A stretch of DNA of 64,000 bases from Viscum album. Lineage: Eukaryota > Streptophyta > Magnoliopsida > Santalales > Viscaceae. The notes beneath the pieces are model-generated. The model was not told where the DNA came from. It saw only the letters and a program-made list of their open reading frames with translations, and made no database searches. Numbering within the stretch: position 1 is the stretch's first letter; each line of letters starts with the position of its first letter. The stretch lies in NCBI GenBank assembly GCA_963277665.1, contig OY728165.1, forward strand, positions 1,759,656,772 to 1,759,720,771, read 5' to 3'. Shown here piece after piece: positions 38,301 through 50,568 of this stretch. A program made the translations under genes and the position numbers.

Positions 38301-39074
38301 GTAGGTTATATTATCTATTTGACTATGGATGTGTTTTGTTATGCCAAAATGGTTTTTGGTAAATTTATTGATATTTCGTATTCTAGTTTTAATACAAATG
38401 TTTATGTTAGGTTTAATCATTTCCATATGAGGAATGAATTCGACTTAGAAAGTCATAGGTGGAGCCCACTATATATCTCGATGAATCAGTAGGTCTAATG
38501 AGACAAACTAGTATTTTGGATCATGGCCTTGAAAAAATACTATTTTTAGTCTTGGTACAAGGCCTTGACATTGATGTTATGAAGTATGGAATTATGCATT
38601 CCATCATTATGAAATTATTGATATTGCATTTTATTATTCCACAAGTAAAATATCCATGTGAATAAGTAAATGGAATTATTTTATTTATATATTCCATATT
38701 ATGATGAATATTAAGTTTATACAGATTTTATTATAGTCTTATAAATTTCCTTTATAGTTCATTATTATTTATAAATGATTCTAGTATATTGTTATCCTTA
38801 CTGAGCATCTGAGCTCACCACTTTATAGATTTTATTTTTCCCATGATGCGAAGTAGTATATTATAATTGACCAACTGGGATAGTCTAAGGGATATTAATG
38901 TGGTCAATAGAGACAATTTTGTTGTGGTTTATCATTTTATAATGTTATGTAAAAACTGATGAATGTATCTAGTACTTATAAGGCTAATAAACTGATTGGT
39001 CTTTTGGGATTGTGATTATACCAATGTTATGTAATAATAAAACAACAATAGGTAACTGGGGGTGGAGTGTTACA
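35357..39074 (+). repeat. E2 3' LTR
   Basis: Starts TTTAACACCCC and ends GGGGTGGAGTGTTACA; colinear with 26624-30363. It carries the TATA box (36898-36904) and the donor-like GAAGAGGTAAC (37076). Followed at once by the right target duplication ATAAA. The 75- and 68-codon frames at 38265-38492 and 38459-38665 are chance openings in the LTR. Confidence 0.92.
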
Positions 39075-39079
39075 ATAAA
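39075..39079. repeat. E2 target-site duplication, right copy
   Basis: ATAAA directly after the E2 3' LTR, identical to 26619-26623. Confidence 0.75.
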
Positions 39080-39370
39080 AACCACATAATACAATAACCA
39101 ATTATAATCTTTCATCTCTATCCAGCACAAATCTACGTATCTACCCGGCATCATAGGAACCATTTACATTCATCTTTAGTCTTATGGTTGAGTGAATCCA
39201 ATGAACCAATCTTCCTTGAAAACTGATACCTATAGATGCATTAGGCCAATTCATAAGAAACAATAACCCTAGGGACAATTGATGATTCCCTATTTGTAAT
39301 AGGAAACATGAAATCCACAACCAAGATCCCAAACTATAGTGGAATAAAAAAAGACGACCAAATACCAATA
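39080..39370 (-). pseudogene. LINE-like RNase H (RVT_3-type) fragment
   Basis: The minus-strand frame 39368-39141 ends with HWIHSTIRLKMNVNGSYDAG, and after one stop the frame continues IRRFVLDRDER. This resembles the start of the RNase H domain found at the end of plant LINE ORF2 proteins (W-P-G-LKLNVDGS...GG-RD-G), with the catalytic Asp of NVDGS read as Asn. No LINE reverse transcriptase motif was found to the right. Reading on the minus strand, the fragment is cut where E2 inserted; its continuation left of 26618 could not be recognised. Short, so only moderately supported. Confidence 0.4.
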
Positions 39371-40064
39371 TTTTTTATACATTTCATGACCTCCCAATGT
39401 TCCCAGTACACTGAAAAAACCATACCACTATTGTTCACTTCCATGTCAGCATGGAAAGCCTCTCCAATCTAAGTCTCCATGAAATCCAACATTTACTCAA
39501 AACTCAATGAAGTCATTGAGAATCGAATAATAAACTTCAATAATTTTATCATACACTCCCCATTGAAAATAATATTCCCAATGGATTCGGTGCATGAATC
39601 ATCATAAGAAAATCAGTAAGAAGACAAGAAGATTACATCCTTCTATATATTTAAATTATTATGAATTACCTTATTCATAACACACTAAAAAATAAATTTA
39701 TGTTTTGTATGAATATACATACAACATATATTTTCAGCAAACAAGTATTTATGTAGCTTTCATGAATCCACGTTCGATAATATTTACGGTTGAATCCTCT
39801 ATTCTGCGACTCCCATATGCACATATGTCAGGTTCATACATCAATTTTATTATCCATAAAGCATTAACTGGTCCATTATAAGAATTTAATTGATTATATC
39901 AGTCCACCTAAAAAATTTGATGAGATTGGATTCTTACCGTATACACCCACAAAAGAATGTGTGGGTTCTGAGATAGGTGGAAGGGGTGGGAATTTATAGG
40001 TTCAATGAGAGTAAGAATTGAAATAATGGTTTGAATATTTTATTTTTATATTTTTCACATGATA
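39371..40064. other. Unassigned DNA right of E2
   Basis: Somewhat less AT-rich than the surroundings but without a conserved motif that I can read. It may be the upstream part of the LINE-like fragment on the minus strand. A TGATAC hexamer at 40060-40065, next to the LTR fragment, could be the core of a minus-strand primer site, but the flanking bases do not support it. Confidence 0.35.
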
Positions 40065-41309
40065 CACTACATCCCAAAATGATCTGTTATATTACCTAAT
40101 GTCCAATATTTTTTTTACTAAAAATATCTGAAAATTAGATCAATATTCATTGAATATGATCAGGCTTATACATAAAAATATGTTATCATAGTTACCATAT
40201 CATACCATAGGTCCCTATTTTTCATACATTACATTAATATTTTTTACTAAAAATTAATAAAATTCACTCTTTACCAAATTTTTACATCCTTATTCCTTGT
40301 GTGGGATCCATTTTAATTTATTGAAATTCTTAATGTAATAATTTTTAAAATGAAAAATCATAATGCCTATTAAATATATTTAATATAAAATATTAATCAA
40401 CCAGAAAATAGTTTTATTTATATTAATGACTATTTTAATAATAACTATGAGTGTATTGTATTAAGTTAATATAATTATATAATATTTATCAGTTGAACTT
40501 ATTGTTATAAAATTATATGTTATTAGAGAAAACGTTCTTTGGATGAAATATCTATTTTTTATATTAAATGATTAAATTCCAAAAATTTTTATCATTAATT
40601 ATTAATGCAGTAACCATTTATTTGTTTTATCAACACAATTATATGAAAATAATCATTATAAATATATAAATATAATTTATTAAAATCATTCTTTAAAAGT
40701 AATTTTTTTAAAAAATAAAAATTCATTAAAATTTTCCCATTGGTATAAAATATATTTTAACAAATTAATTAGTTACATTCAAATATACTTATTCTATTTT
40801 ATAATTTTAAAATATAAATACACATTTATTATTTTAAATATACCCTAGTAATTCAAAAATAGAAATATAATTACCGGTATTTTACTAAAATCTCCATATA
40901 GGCTCAATAACCATATATAGGATACTTTTCCCATTCTTATTTATAAATAAATCCTTAAGTACTACTCTTAAATCATTCGTTCTACTCCCAAATTCAATTC
41001 AAAATATGTTTCTTATATTTAAAACAATTTCCAATCATTTCATAATCATAATTAGTGGTTTTATATAATATAGATATAATGATGACAAATATTTTAGTCG
41101 TGTATTTTTTTCATTACATATGGTTTTTTGACTTGTTTAGTTTTCTATTAAGGTTTCATTTAACTACCATGTAATTTTTTTACATTAGAATATTATACAT
41201 TTATAGAATAATTATATTATCATTTTAGTGTTTGTGTGTGTAAGAATATATAATAGACATATGGGTTTTATTTAAATTCATTTTAATAATAGAAATTTGG
41301 GGTGTTGTA
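40065..41309 (-). repeat. LTR fragment or solo LTR related to E3
   Basis: The right end reads AATTTGGGGTGTTGTA at 41294-41309 and matches the inner end of the E3 3' LTR (18299-18314) over about 50 bases. The left end is placed at CACTACATCCC (40065), comparable to TATAACATCCC at 17050. The length (1245 bp) is close to that of 17050-18314 (1265 bp). No polypurine tract follows the right end, so it is not a minus-strand 3' LTR. It could be a solo LTR, or a displaced piece of the E3 5' LTR. No target duplication was seen. Confidence 0.45.
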
Positions 41310-44167
41310 GTGGGAGGATAGGTAATTAATGATTTCATGGAGTCCTTTCTTGTTTTAAAAAATTTTCACTTTTTTATTCAATTTATTTTGACATGTTTAA
41401 AGCGTTCCTACCTATTATTAAAACATTTTTTTATTAAAGGTGCGATTATTATTTGACAATTATTTTTAGGGTGTCTTGGATATTCAAGTTTTCATAACAT
41501 CCTCTCCGATTTGGTTTTGATTCTTGAGGATGTTAATCATTTCAGTTGTATAAAATGTTGAGTTTTTTATTTCATTTATACATTAACATTATGATTTTTA
41601 TGTGTTAGAGGTTTTAAGGATAAATTCGGCGAAATAGGGTACTAGTGGAGAAATGTATTATTTGTAATATCTATTAGATTACCATGATATTCAATGACCA
41701 AGTAAGGTAAATTATTATTTATTATTAAGATAAGCTAGAGGATATGTATATACATGGACTCATATTGGGTTTTTATGTTTCAATGTGACGTATAATGATG
41801 TTTTAAATGGTTAATCCATGATATTTCAATGTTTAGTTGATTATATCAGGGTAAATCATTGTAGTACTATTATCTAGATTATAACATAGATGGTTGTGGT
41901 GATGCATGAAGACAATAGTCATGAGGTTTTGGGGTTTATTATTTAAAATTACATCATTTTGGTAATGTTTTTGGATTATCAATTATGAGTATGGTAGGTC
42001 AAGTAATCCCCCAATTACATCACGGGGTAAAGAATTTATAAAATCTGTTGTGTAATGTGTTGTGAGATTCCATTGTTAAATAAATTTTATATAGTTTTCC
42101 ACTATAAGATTCTCTTTTATCTCACAATGATTCTCATATGTTACATACTTTCAGAATGAACAAATTTTTCACAGTGAGATTATAGTCCCTTGAATTTTAA
42201 ATTTTAAATTTATATTACTCAATAATTATTTCTATTTTCACAATATTTACTCATAATCATGGTGTTTTATGTCTAATTTTTGGTTTTCATTGGTATTCTC
42301 ATTGTTATAATTAATCCATGACCCTGTGTAATTGATCAATTAATATCAAAAGTACCCTTATCTCTTCCTTGTTTATTATACTCTATTTTCTTATTCAATA
42401 TAATATCATGCTAGTGGGTGTTTCAATATTTTTATAATTTTTGTTTAATGAACTGATTTGTAATTTCCATGAATATATTTTGCGGGATATTTTTTTTATT
42501 TTGGTGATGCTTAATGATCTTTATCACCTAATATTAGTGTTATGATTATTGATTCCCTATTTTTACTGGTGGATTCAGATATTTCCTATAAACATAATAT
42601 GTTCATGTAGAATATTTATTATTTATTTTTATTTTTATGAATGGACATGATTATAATAAAGAAGTTTGAAAATATAGTACATATGAAATGGTTGGATTAG
42701 TGTAATGAACATGTTTAACTTATTAACCTTTTTAGTTAAATTATTTATTTATATTATATTTTTTTAGTCAATAATGATTTTATGATATTAAAGCCTGTAA
42801 TAATTTGGTGAACAAATAAATTATGCTTTAAAAAGTAACAAAAGAGAATTAATATTTTTTAGGCTATTATTATTATTTTTTCTTCTTTTGAAATGGTGTT
42901 TATTTCCTTATATAATTTTCATTTAAGAGAATAGTAAAGGGAATATAGGATTAATGTTTTTATCCAAATTTTTTTTTATTTTGATTAATTATGTTTTTTT
43001 GTTTCTATGGAGGGGTTTCTTTGTTGATGTATTTGTTTTTATGATAATAGTTTTGGAATTTAGTGTTTAGATTATTGTGGTAAAGGCGGAGGTGATAGTT
43101 CTGTGGTAGATTATATAATAGTTTAAAGATGAAAACATGGTATTGTGTGTGTTATTAGACTTAGAATTTTGAATAGTGATGAAATATATAATATTAAAAG
43201 AGGGAATGGGTTGTGATGAAGTGAATGAAAGTATAATATAGAAAATTTAAATGGTGGATAATTAGTATATGGTAAGTGAAATATTTAATGAAGAAGGGAA
43301 TGTTGTAAAATAAAATTTTAGTGGCTAGAAATAAATTTTTCAAAATTATTATAATTGATTTGGTAAATTTTCAATGTGAAATTAGAAATGAAAAGAGGAA
43401 TAAGAGGAGGTTGTGTGGTTGTGTATGGTTATTATGGGCTTGTGTGGTGTTTATTGTTTTATCTAGAGGAGTTAATTGTAAGGGAACTATCTATATTCAC
43501 CTATATCATGATATAACCAAGGAATTACATGCATCAATGATGAATCCACATACTCTTGAGGAAGCTGACCAACAATGGGGGTCCATAGGTTATTGTGGTG
43601 ACACTATAACATTGAGTACAACTAACCATTAATCACAACATAAAAAATAGTAGTGATTAGAATCATAGTGATAAATGAAAAATATATATTTAATAAAAAA
43701 TAGAAAACCATAAGAAGATAATTTATCTCTCCCAAAATCAAAATAATCACGTGTATTTTCAAATAAGTATAAAAAAAATTAAAAATATCTCCCTTGGGAT
43801 GATCAAATATGAAATGGTCTAAAACAAACATTACTCAAGGAGGTCGAAAAAATATAATTCAATCCCCACCATGTCCTTCTCATTACATCGACACAAAATA
43901 TCTATCTCACCCATCCAGAGATTGGACGTTGCGCCTAACTAGATCATGGATCATGAAATCAGCTCAGGAACCGGGGTTCGTGAGATGGGTGTCAGTAAAA
44001 CATGATAGGTATCCACCAATGGGTTACATAATAAAATCCAATAAATAAGAGATATCTTATAATTTGATATTATCATAACATGATGATTGAAAAAATAAGT
44101 AATAATAAATATTACGGCCATGGGTGATTCAAAAGCCACCATTAAGTGAAGATACATGCATGGTCAT
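41310..44167. other. Unassigned AT-rich DNA with a 103-codon frame
   Basis: Mostly T-rich DNA without recognisable motifs. A plus-strand frame at 43321-43632 (103 codons) begins MARNKFFKI, has a hydrophobic stretch near residues 34-50 (CVWLLWACVVFIVL) and a C-terminal half rich in polar residues. I recognise no family. The segment 43860-44000 is less AT-rich and contains ATTGGACGTTGCGCC; it has no identifiable feature. The frame could be chance. Confidence 0.3.
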
Positions 44168-46252
44168 TGTTGGGGGTATATGAGAATATCAAAGGAAATA
44201 TACCAAGGTCAAAATAAACATTCACCCCATCAATTTTTGAATATTAATTAAGCATCTCATCCCATGTAATAACATTTTTTAGTTATCATCCAATCCTAAC
44301 ATGATAATAAAATCATTGTTTAACATATTCATAACTAAGTCAAATCACTCGGATTTGGGTCCCCATGATAGTAGTACATAATTTTTAATGAATTATAGAG
44401 AAACACACACTAATAGAAATCATGTCCCAATGATAACATCATGTGAGACAATAATGTTAATATCCTTGAATTTTTTGAAAATATAGAAAAATATCCCTTG
44501 GAATCAACTACAACAGAAGATTGAGAATCTAGTTCCACATCATAAATAACTATGTCATAATATGAATAATGTAATTTTACTTGGATGTATCATGTAATGG
44601 GATGTCTATCCTTCTACAATGGGAATAATCCGCCATAGAATAAATTGTGACAATTAGAAAAGGAATAATGGGAATTATATCACATAACCTATCTGACAAC
44701 ATAATTTGAATGTAACCCCCTTCCAAAAGAATAATTTGTATAAAAGGTCATATCATCATGTTCCATACGAAGAATTTGGGTTAATGGGTAAATCATGACA
44801 AACCCAATAAACCCATAGAAAAAATTCAATCTCATAAACCTTGTTATTATACTATCACAATTCAGAATGGATTCCCATAACATACCCATAATAATATTAT
44901 AGAGTAATAAAACTATTAATAAAAATAATGTAACAAATTCACTTAATGGTTGTAATAACTATAAAAAACATTAAACCCAATTAATTTTGTTCCTCATATG
45001 AATAGTCTATAAACATATCTCATAACAATTTATTACCTACCTTGATATTTATAATCTATATGTGGTAGGATAAATCATCCTACATAGCAGTCAAAAAATT
45101 CAATAAGCTATAATGAAAATTTGGTGGTCCAAAAGGGTTAAACCTAAACTATAACTCTCATAACAACAAATATATTCTACCAAAAAAGGCTAATGTAACT
45201 TATTCAAGGCCCTATAAATCATAGTTTTCCAATTAGACACCCCTATTGGTTGAAAATTATATATTTTTGAAAAATATTAATTGAAATTCATTGACTTTGG
45301 TGTCATTTTAATCATGTAACATCAAATAATAATCCATTCATGACCTTAATAACGAATAACTACTCATAATGTAATAAATTAAAATAATTATTGTTAATAT
45401 ATTTTCTATCACACAATTTTAGAGTGACCAAAAATAATATATCTCTTGGAAACATAAATAAATAAATCAGAATTTCTAGTAATAATCTACATTGATATAA
45501 TAGGATCATACTCATTGGGAATCATTAGATAATGAATTAGTAGTAATGGTTCCTATAAATCTCAAAAACCATAAATTATAGAAATATTAGTGGAAAATGG
45601 TATATCATAAAAAATGATAGAACTAAGGGACTATCAAATATACGTAGACTAAAAATTAATTATTCTAAGCGCCAACATGGTAGAAATAACACTGAAGAGA
45701 AATAAACTAAGGGAGTTCCTAAGGGAGTTATTTGAATGATGATTAAGGAAATAAAGAAGATATTATCTAGTGTTTTTTTAATTTAATTCATTAAATTTAA
45801 TTTAGAAACTACATATAAGGTCAATCTAGTGTGACCACATGGGTCACTGGGCATTTCTAATCTTGGGGACACATTGTTGTTTGACCCTATGTGTCATGAA
45901 TTATTAAACCAATCTAATGATGAAATAAAAATACCAATCACTCCTACTTAGGTCACATTGTGAGGTGAATGTTACTATCATGGTGAAATACAATAATTGG
46001 TCAGGAAACCATTACACAACCACCTCATATATAAGAGAATCATCCCCAATGTATATGTTATTTGGACACATTTCATGGGTTTTTATGTGACCACCTACTA
46101 CATACATTCATCCCAAATGCAGGGAAAACTTCTTAAAACAAACATGGGGCCCTCACCAACACCTAAAACCAAACCAAACCATAAAAACATTATAGGATAA
46201 GAAAAAATTGAAATTAAATCATAAATAAGAAATATGTATTGTTTTTCCAACA
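44168..46252 (-). repeat. E4 3' LTR (outer end tentative)
   Basis: The inner end (plus-strand TTTTTCCAACA ending at 46252) lies next to a G-rich tract and just past the expected end of pol. The outer end is set at TGTTGGGGGTATATG (44168), an inverted match to the inner end. The bases after it (GAATATCAAAGG...ATACCAAGGTC) resemble those at the presumed inner end of the 5' LTR near 50569. Reading frames within (for example 45997-46200) are not conserved protein. Confidence 0.42.
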
Positions 46253-46268
46253 TCCCCACCATTAATAA
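46253..46268 (-). other. E4 polypurine tract
   Basis: The minus strand reads TTAATGGTGGGGA directly before the LTR start TGTTGG. Short but correctly placed. Confidence 0.5.
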
Positions 46269-46269
46269 A

Positions 46270-48850
46270 TTTATCATTAGGATGTGTCACTAAGCCTAAT
46301 CAGTAAATAGTTCTTTCCACTGTGCATGTATATAAACCTCTTCGTCCTAAAAATCCATATGATACACATTTGATCGAAATTCATGTGTAACAATGGAACC
46401 ATATACCCAAATATGATCTAATTATTTTGATCTAATATATTGATCGAACATTCCCCAAATGATAAATCAACCCCAAGAACAACATCATTGATGTTGATCA
46501 AATAGGGAGGGTTATGATGATATCTCTTATGTTGAGTAACATATAATACATAATTCGTATTAGTTAATTTATAAGAAATTTTATATTAGTTAGATGAGGT
46601 CCTAATCCTATAAACAAATCCAATTTAAACCATATGATTATGCACTAACATTCAATTCATTTGATAATAAATCTATCCAAACCAATGAGATATGCTGAAT
46701 AAAACCCAAATTACTACCATAAATACTAATTGATTAATTCATTAGTCTATATATGACCATTGTCTTCACTTTGCCTCCATCAAACACCTTTTTATCTGAT
46801 ATATGTTTTATAACACCTTTTACACATGACTCTATCTAACAAAATATAATTACCCAACCTCTACCAGAATTAGATGTGAAGGTAAGGAATTGACGTACAA
46901 TAACATGAAAATTTTCATCTAAGTAAAATCTAGATACCTATTATAAATTTAAATATATATTAATGTAAGATGAATCTCCTATAAATCATCAAAATCATAG
47001 ACACACATTTCTTGAATGTCCATCAGAACTAGTATACTACTCTAAGAGTACTGATCAATATAGGGATATTATATTATGCTCAAATTCACTTGAATATCGA
47101 GAAATTTTTCTAAATATATAAATAAGAAATATTTGAATCATATTTCCCAATATGAAATTTAAAACCTTAGTACACCATGTAACCATATTATCTCTAAAAC
47201 ATATAATATTATTGACTAATCTCCAAAGTAATCAACCTAGATTGGTAATAATATTGTAATCATAATAAATAATTCAATTATAAATCCTACAACATCAGTT
47301 ACATAAGGTGAAATCACATTCTATATAAAAAAATCCATTGTCACATTATCAAAAATCCACTCATGAATGGGTAAAAGAAAAAAGATGATTTACTAGGGCT
47401 TAATTGTCAAGCTTCTCCCACTTGTAAATATTTAATCCTGTAAAACAAACAAAATATCCCATTTCATTCAATGCCACCAATAATATTTATTCATTTAATA
47501 GTTCTTTTTTATAATAAAATCATGAAAAACCCATATCGATGCATTTGACGCCCATTTAAAATTCTATAAAATTGATGAATTTATAATAACATAAAGATAA
47601 AATTAAATAATTCCATTATCATCTCTGGATTAATCTAGTGGTATCTTACCACTATATATAATTTTACATATAAATAATTAATCACTTTTAGAGAAATAAT
47701 TCTCTCTGTCACTATATAATTTTCTATATATAATAAATAATGAAATTAGGGTAGTTCTACCACAATAATCCCTTATATTGAGATGCATCTTATCGAAGAG
47801 GCCCATAAATTGTATCTTTTCTATTATCATGGACAAAAACCATTTTATGAGTAATCCAAATCAATTTTATAAACAAAACGTCCCAAAATACACGGTTACA
47901 TTACATCTCAATATCAAAGGACTATAAGAACATGAAAATTCATCTTTTTCAAAGGATCATTTCATGCTTGGAAAAGTTATACATTGTAAATTTATTTCTT
48001 GTATACAACATGAAACTATCACCCAAAAGGTAGTAGTTATAATATCTAGGTTGAGGAATTAATTCCACCATATCTAAATCATTAGTTTGATAATGATACA
48101 CATATAGACAAAAATAACTAGATCTATATGCGAGAACTAACTAATTCAATTACAGAGTGGATTCAAGATCATCCTCTAGAACATCATTATAATGTGCTAA
48201 CTTCCATCCTATATCATGTTATGTCATAATATGTGAAAAATTAAACTTATCGTTTATCTGTTTAAATTTTGTCCGACGGGGATTGGAAAATATTAAAATA
48301 TCCCCTTTTTGATCAGGGCATTCAATGGAATTTTTAATCTGAATATGTCCTAACAATATTTCCTAGATCATCTTACTAAATCAATTAATTTATAGTGCAG
48401 ATAGATATACTTAGGCCACTACTGAGAAAACATATCTTCAACCTTATAAGGCTCTACCAGTATAAAAATCTCTAATATCGGTTAAACTATTGATAAGTAC
48501 TAATTGATCCATAATCTATCATCGAATTATTAAAACAATGTAAATACACTGTTAGTGTGCCCAGTTCAATCTCCAAATACTGAGCAAGATCCTTCCATTG
48601 CTGGGAGTATGCATGAAAAAAATTAAAAATGATGACCAATAATGAATGCATATATGTATGGAAGACTAAATTCATCAGGTCTATAAACACTTAAAATAGA
48701 TTCATTAACACGAAAAACGTCATATGATAATAATTCAAGGAATATCTACTATTAAAATTTCAATGGGAAACATCCTATGGCCTGATATGTATCTGATGAC
48801 ATTTCGATCTCATTTTGTTTATATAAAACAAATTTTTTTTATTATAATGA
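46270..48850 (-). pseudogene. pol: E4 pol remnant (RT to integrase)
   Basis: RT: the minus-strand frame 48690-48487 begins MFIDLMNLVFHTYMHSLLV and aligns along its length with the family's [28 protein letters not shown]; the catalytic IDD has become NFF. Just upstream (48700-48850) the complement contains ATGTCATCAGATA (the YHQI box) and a GHYEF-VMPFG-like nucleotide match. Integrase: the complement of about 46985-47045 reads TSSDGHSRN followed by sequence matching QTDGQSERT...LEDML. The RT-to-integrase distance (about 1.56 kb) is the same as in E1. Frames are fully broken. Confidence 0.65.
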
Positions 48851-50555
48851 TGAAAATATCATTTATTATGTGCAATATGTTAGTAGTTCAAGAGTTTTGA
48901 TAAATTCAATAAATATATAATATATTTTTATTCTATTCACAGTATTTCATAAAGATTAATAATTTTTTTATTTTAATAGTATTATGAGAGGGAAAATTCA
49001 TTTCATTAGTTATGGTGAAGAATCATTAAGTGGTAAACTTTTTTCAATTAATTAAATTATTAAGATTTGTAAATAAAATGTATGGGTGGCGATTAATTAA
49101 CATATTTTTTTAAAGGCGAAGAATCTAACTAAAGCATATGGGTTTGTTTTGGTAAAGTACAATCATAGAAAAATTTTTCTGATAGTGGGTGAAATTATCA
49201 ATGTGTTGGTCTTGTTAAAATAATATGATACATATGTAATATATTTTGACAGAAGTGAAAAAATGTAAAATTCCATGCTATAAATAATGACATGTAACAC
49301 ATTTTGATGTTAGTTGACATATTTGATTTAGTTTATTTAAAAATAGTGTAATGTGAAATCTATAGTAGATGATATATAATATATTTTAGTTGTAGATAAA
49401 AAAATATTGAAATGTATGCATCTACATAAAATATTAGGGAAATGTGTAAATTTTTTCCTATGGATTAATTTTAAGAATTAGAGAATTGTAATGTTGATTA
49501 TATTTTTTATATTATACATAATAATATTTCTATGGATGATATAATGTACTTTTACAATTATCTTTGGAATGAAATACGATATATATGACATTCTCAATGT
49601 ATGTGGTGATGCACAACATTTTACACCTTATTTCTAGGGGATTGAATTATCATTACTTCATATAAATAATATTTTTTTAGATACATATAAATAAAAATTT
49701 TGTAGGTAATATAGATCTATAAGCATAAGGAATTGTAATTTTTTGGACTCAGTGAAATTAAAGAATAACTCATCATTGGAGTGCTTAAAATATTCCACAA
49801 AAAATAAGAAATATTCCTTTTCAAGGAATTATTGATTCATGTTTTGAGAAGATATGTAAATAATTGAAGGAAATAACCATTTTGAGTTACCCAATTCTCT
49901 GAAAGAAGACAGTCACCTATGATAGGTAAATACACAATAATTAAACAATAACAAGTTTCTTTATAATATGAAGAATTAAGAGAATGAAGAAACAAAATTT
50001 TTTTTTCTTATTATATCGTTAACTATAGTATATTTTATTGTTACTTTAATATATTTTAATATAATCATTGTCTATATGAATTAAATTCAATTGGGAGTAA
50101 CATTAAATCATTGAAAAGTAAAACCCATGAGTCTCACTATAGGTTGAGGTCAGGGAGAATGGAAATCTAGATGTCGATTTTTAGGAGATTTGAAATCTCA
50201 TGGTAGATATCTTAATTCAATGGAAATAGAATCATTTATAGCTTTTCTCGAAATGATGAAATAAAATACTATAGAAATAGGACAAGGATATGATGTAATG
50301 GAGTTAAATGTGTGATGTTGCTACTAATATTTCAGTATTATGAGATTTGTTTAATTTTTTATATATTCAATTTAATTTTATTTTATTATCCTCCCACTGT
50401 TGTTACCTATAAAATGGATAGGTAATAATTTTTTATATAAATTTATTTAATTGGGAAGCAACAATTAATGATAATTTCTAGAAGATTAGTGAATAAGAAA
50501 TATGTTATGTTGATCAATATCAGTATCCCATAGCTAGATAATAGTTTTAGTGTGG
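48851..50555 (-). pseudogene. Presumed gag/protease and leader region of E4
   Basis: Located between RT and the primer site, so it should contain gag and protease on the minus strand. I could read neither zinc knuckle nor DSG motif; no frame exceeds 60 codons. Assigned by position only. Confidence 0.35.
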
Positions 50556-50568
50556 TTGGGTCTGAGTA
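50556..50568 (-). other. Possible E4 primer-binding site
   Basis: Plus-strand GGGTCTGAGTATT compares with GGCTCTGATACCA, the complement of the tRNA-iMet site, at about seven of thirteen positions, clustered in GTCTGA. Its distance from RT is right, but the match is poor. Confidence 0.3.

Larger units (their letters stand above)
26624..39074 (+). mobile_element. E2: Ty3/gypsy chromovirus, plus strand, degenerate
   Basis: A 12.45-kb element with 3740- and 3718-bp LTRs, primer site, gag with two zinc-knuckle remnants, pol with protease, RT, RNase H, integrase and a chromodomain-like end, and a polypurine tract. A matching ATAAA flanks it on both sides. The LTR ends are of the TGTAACACCCC...GGGGTGTTACA kind. 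It resembles E1 in plan but is distinct in LTR sequence. By eye the LTRs differ at about 15-20% of sites in sampled stretches, and pol has many stops, so it is an old, inactive copy. Confidence 0.93.

Noticed and set aside
40055..40067. Minus-strand primer site next to the 40065 LTR fragment
   Set aside because: Only TGATAC matches (six of thirteen bases). The site at 22414-22434 is far better, so this one was not used to define an element.
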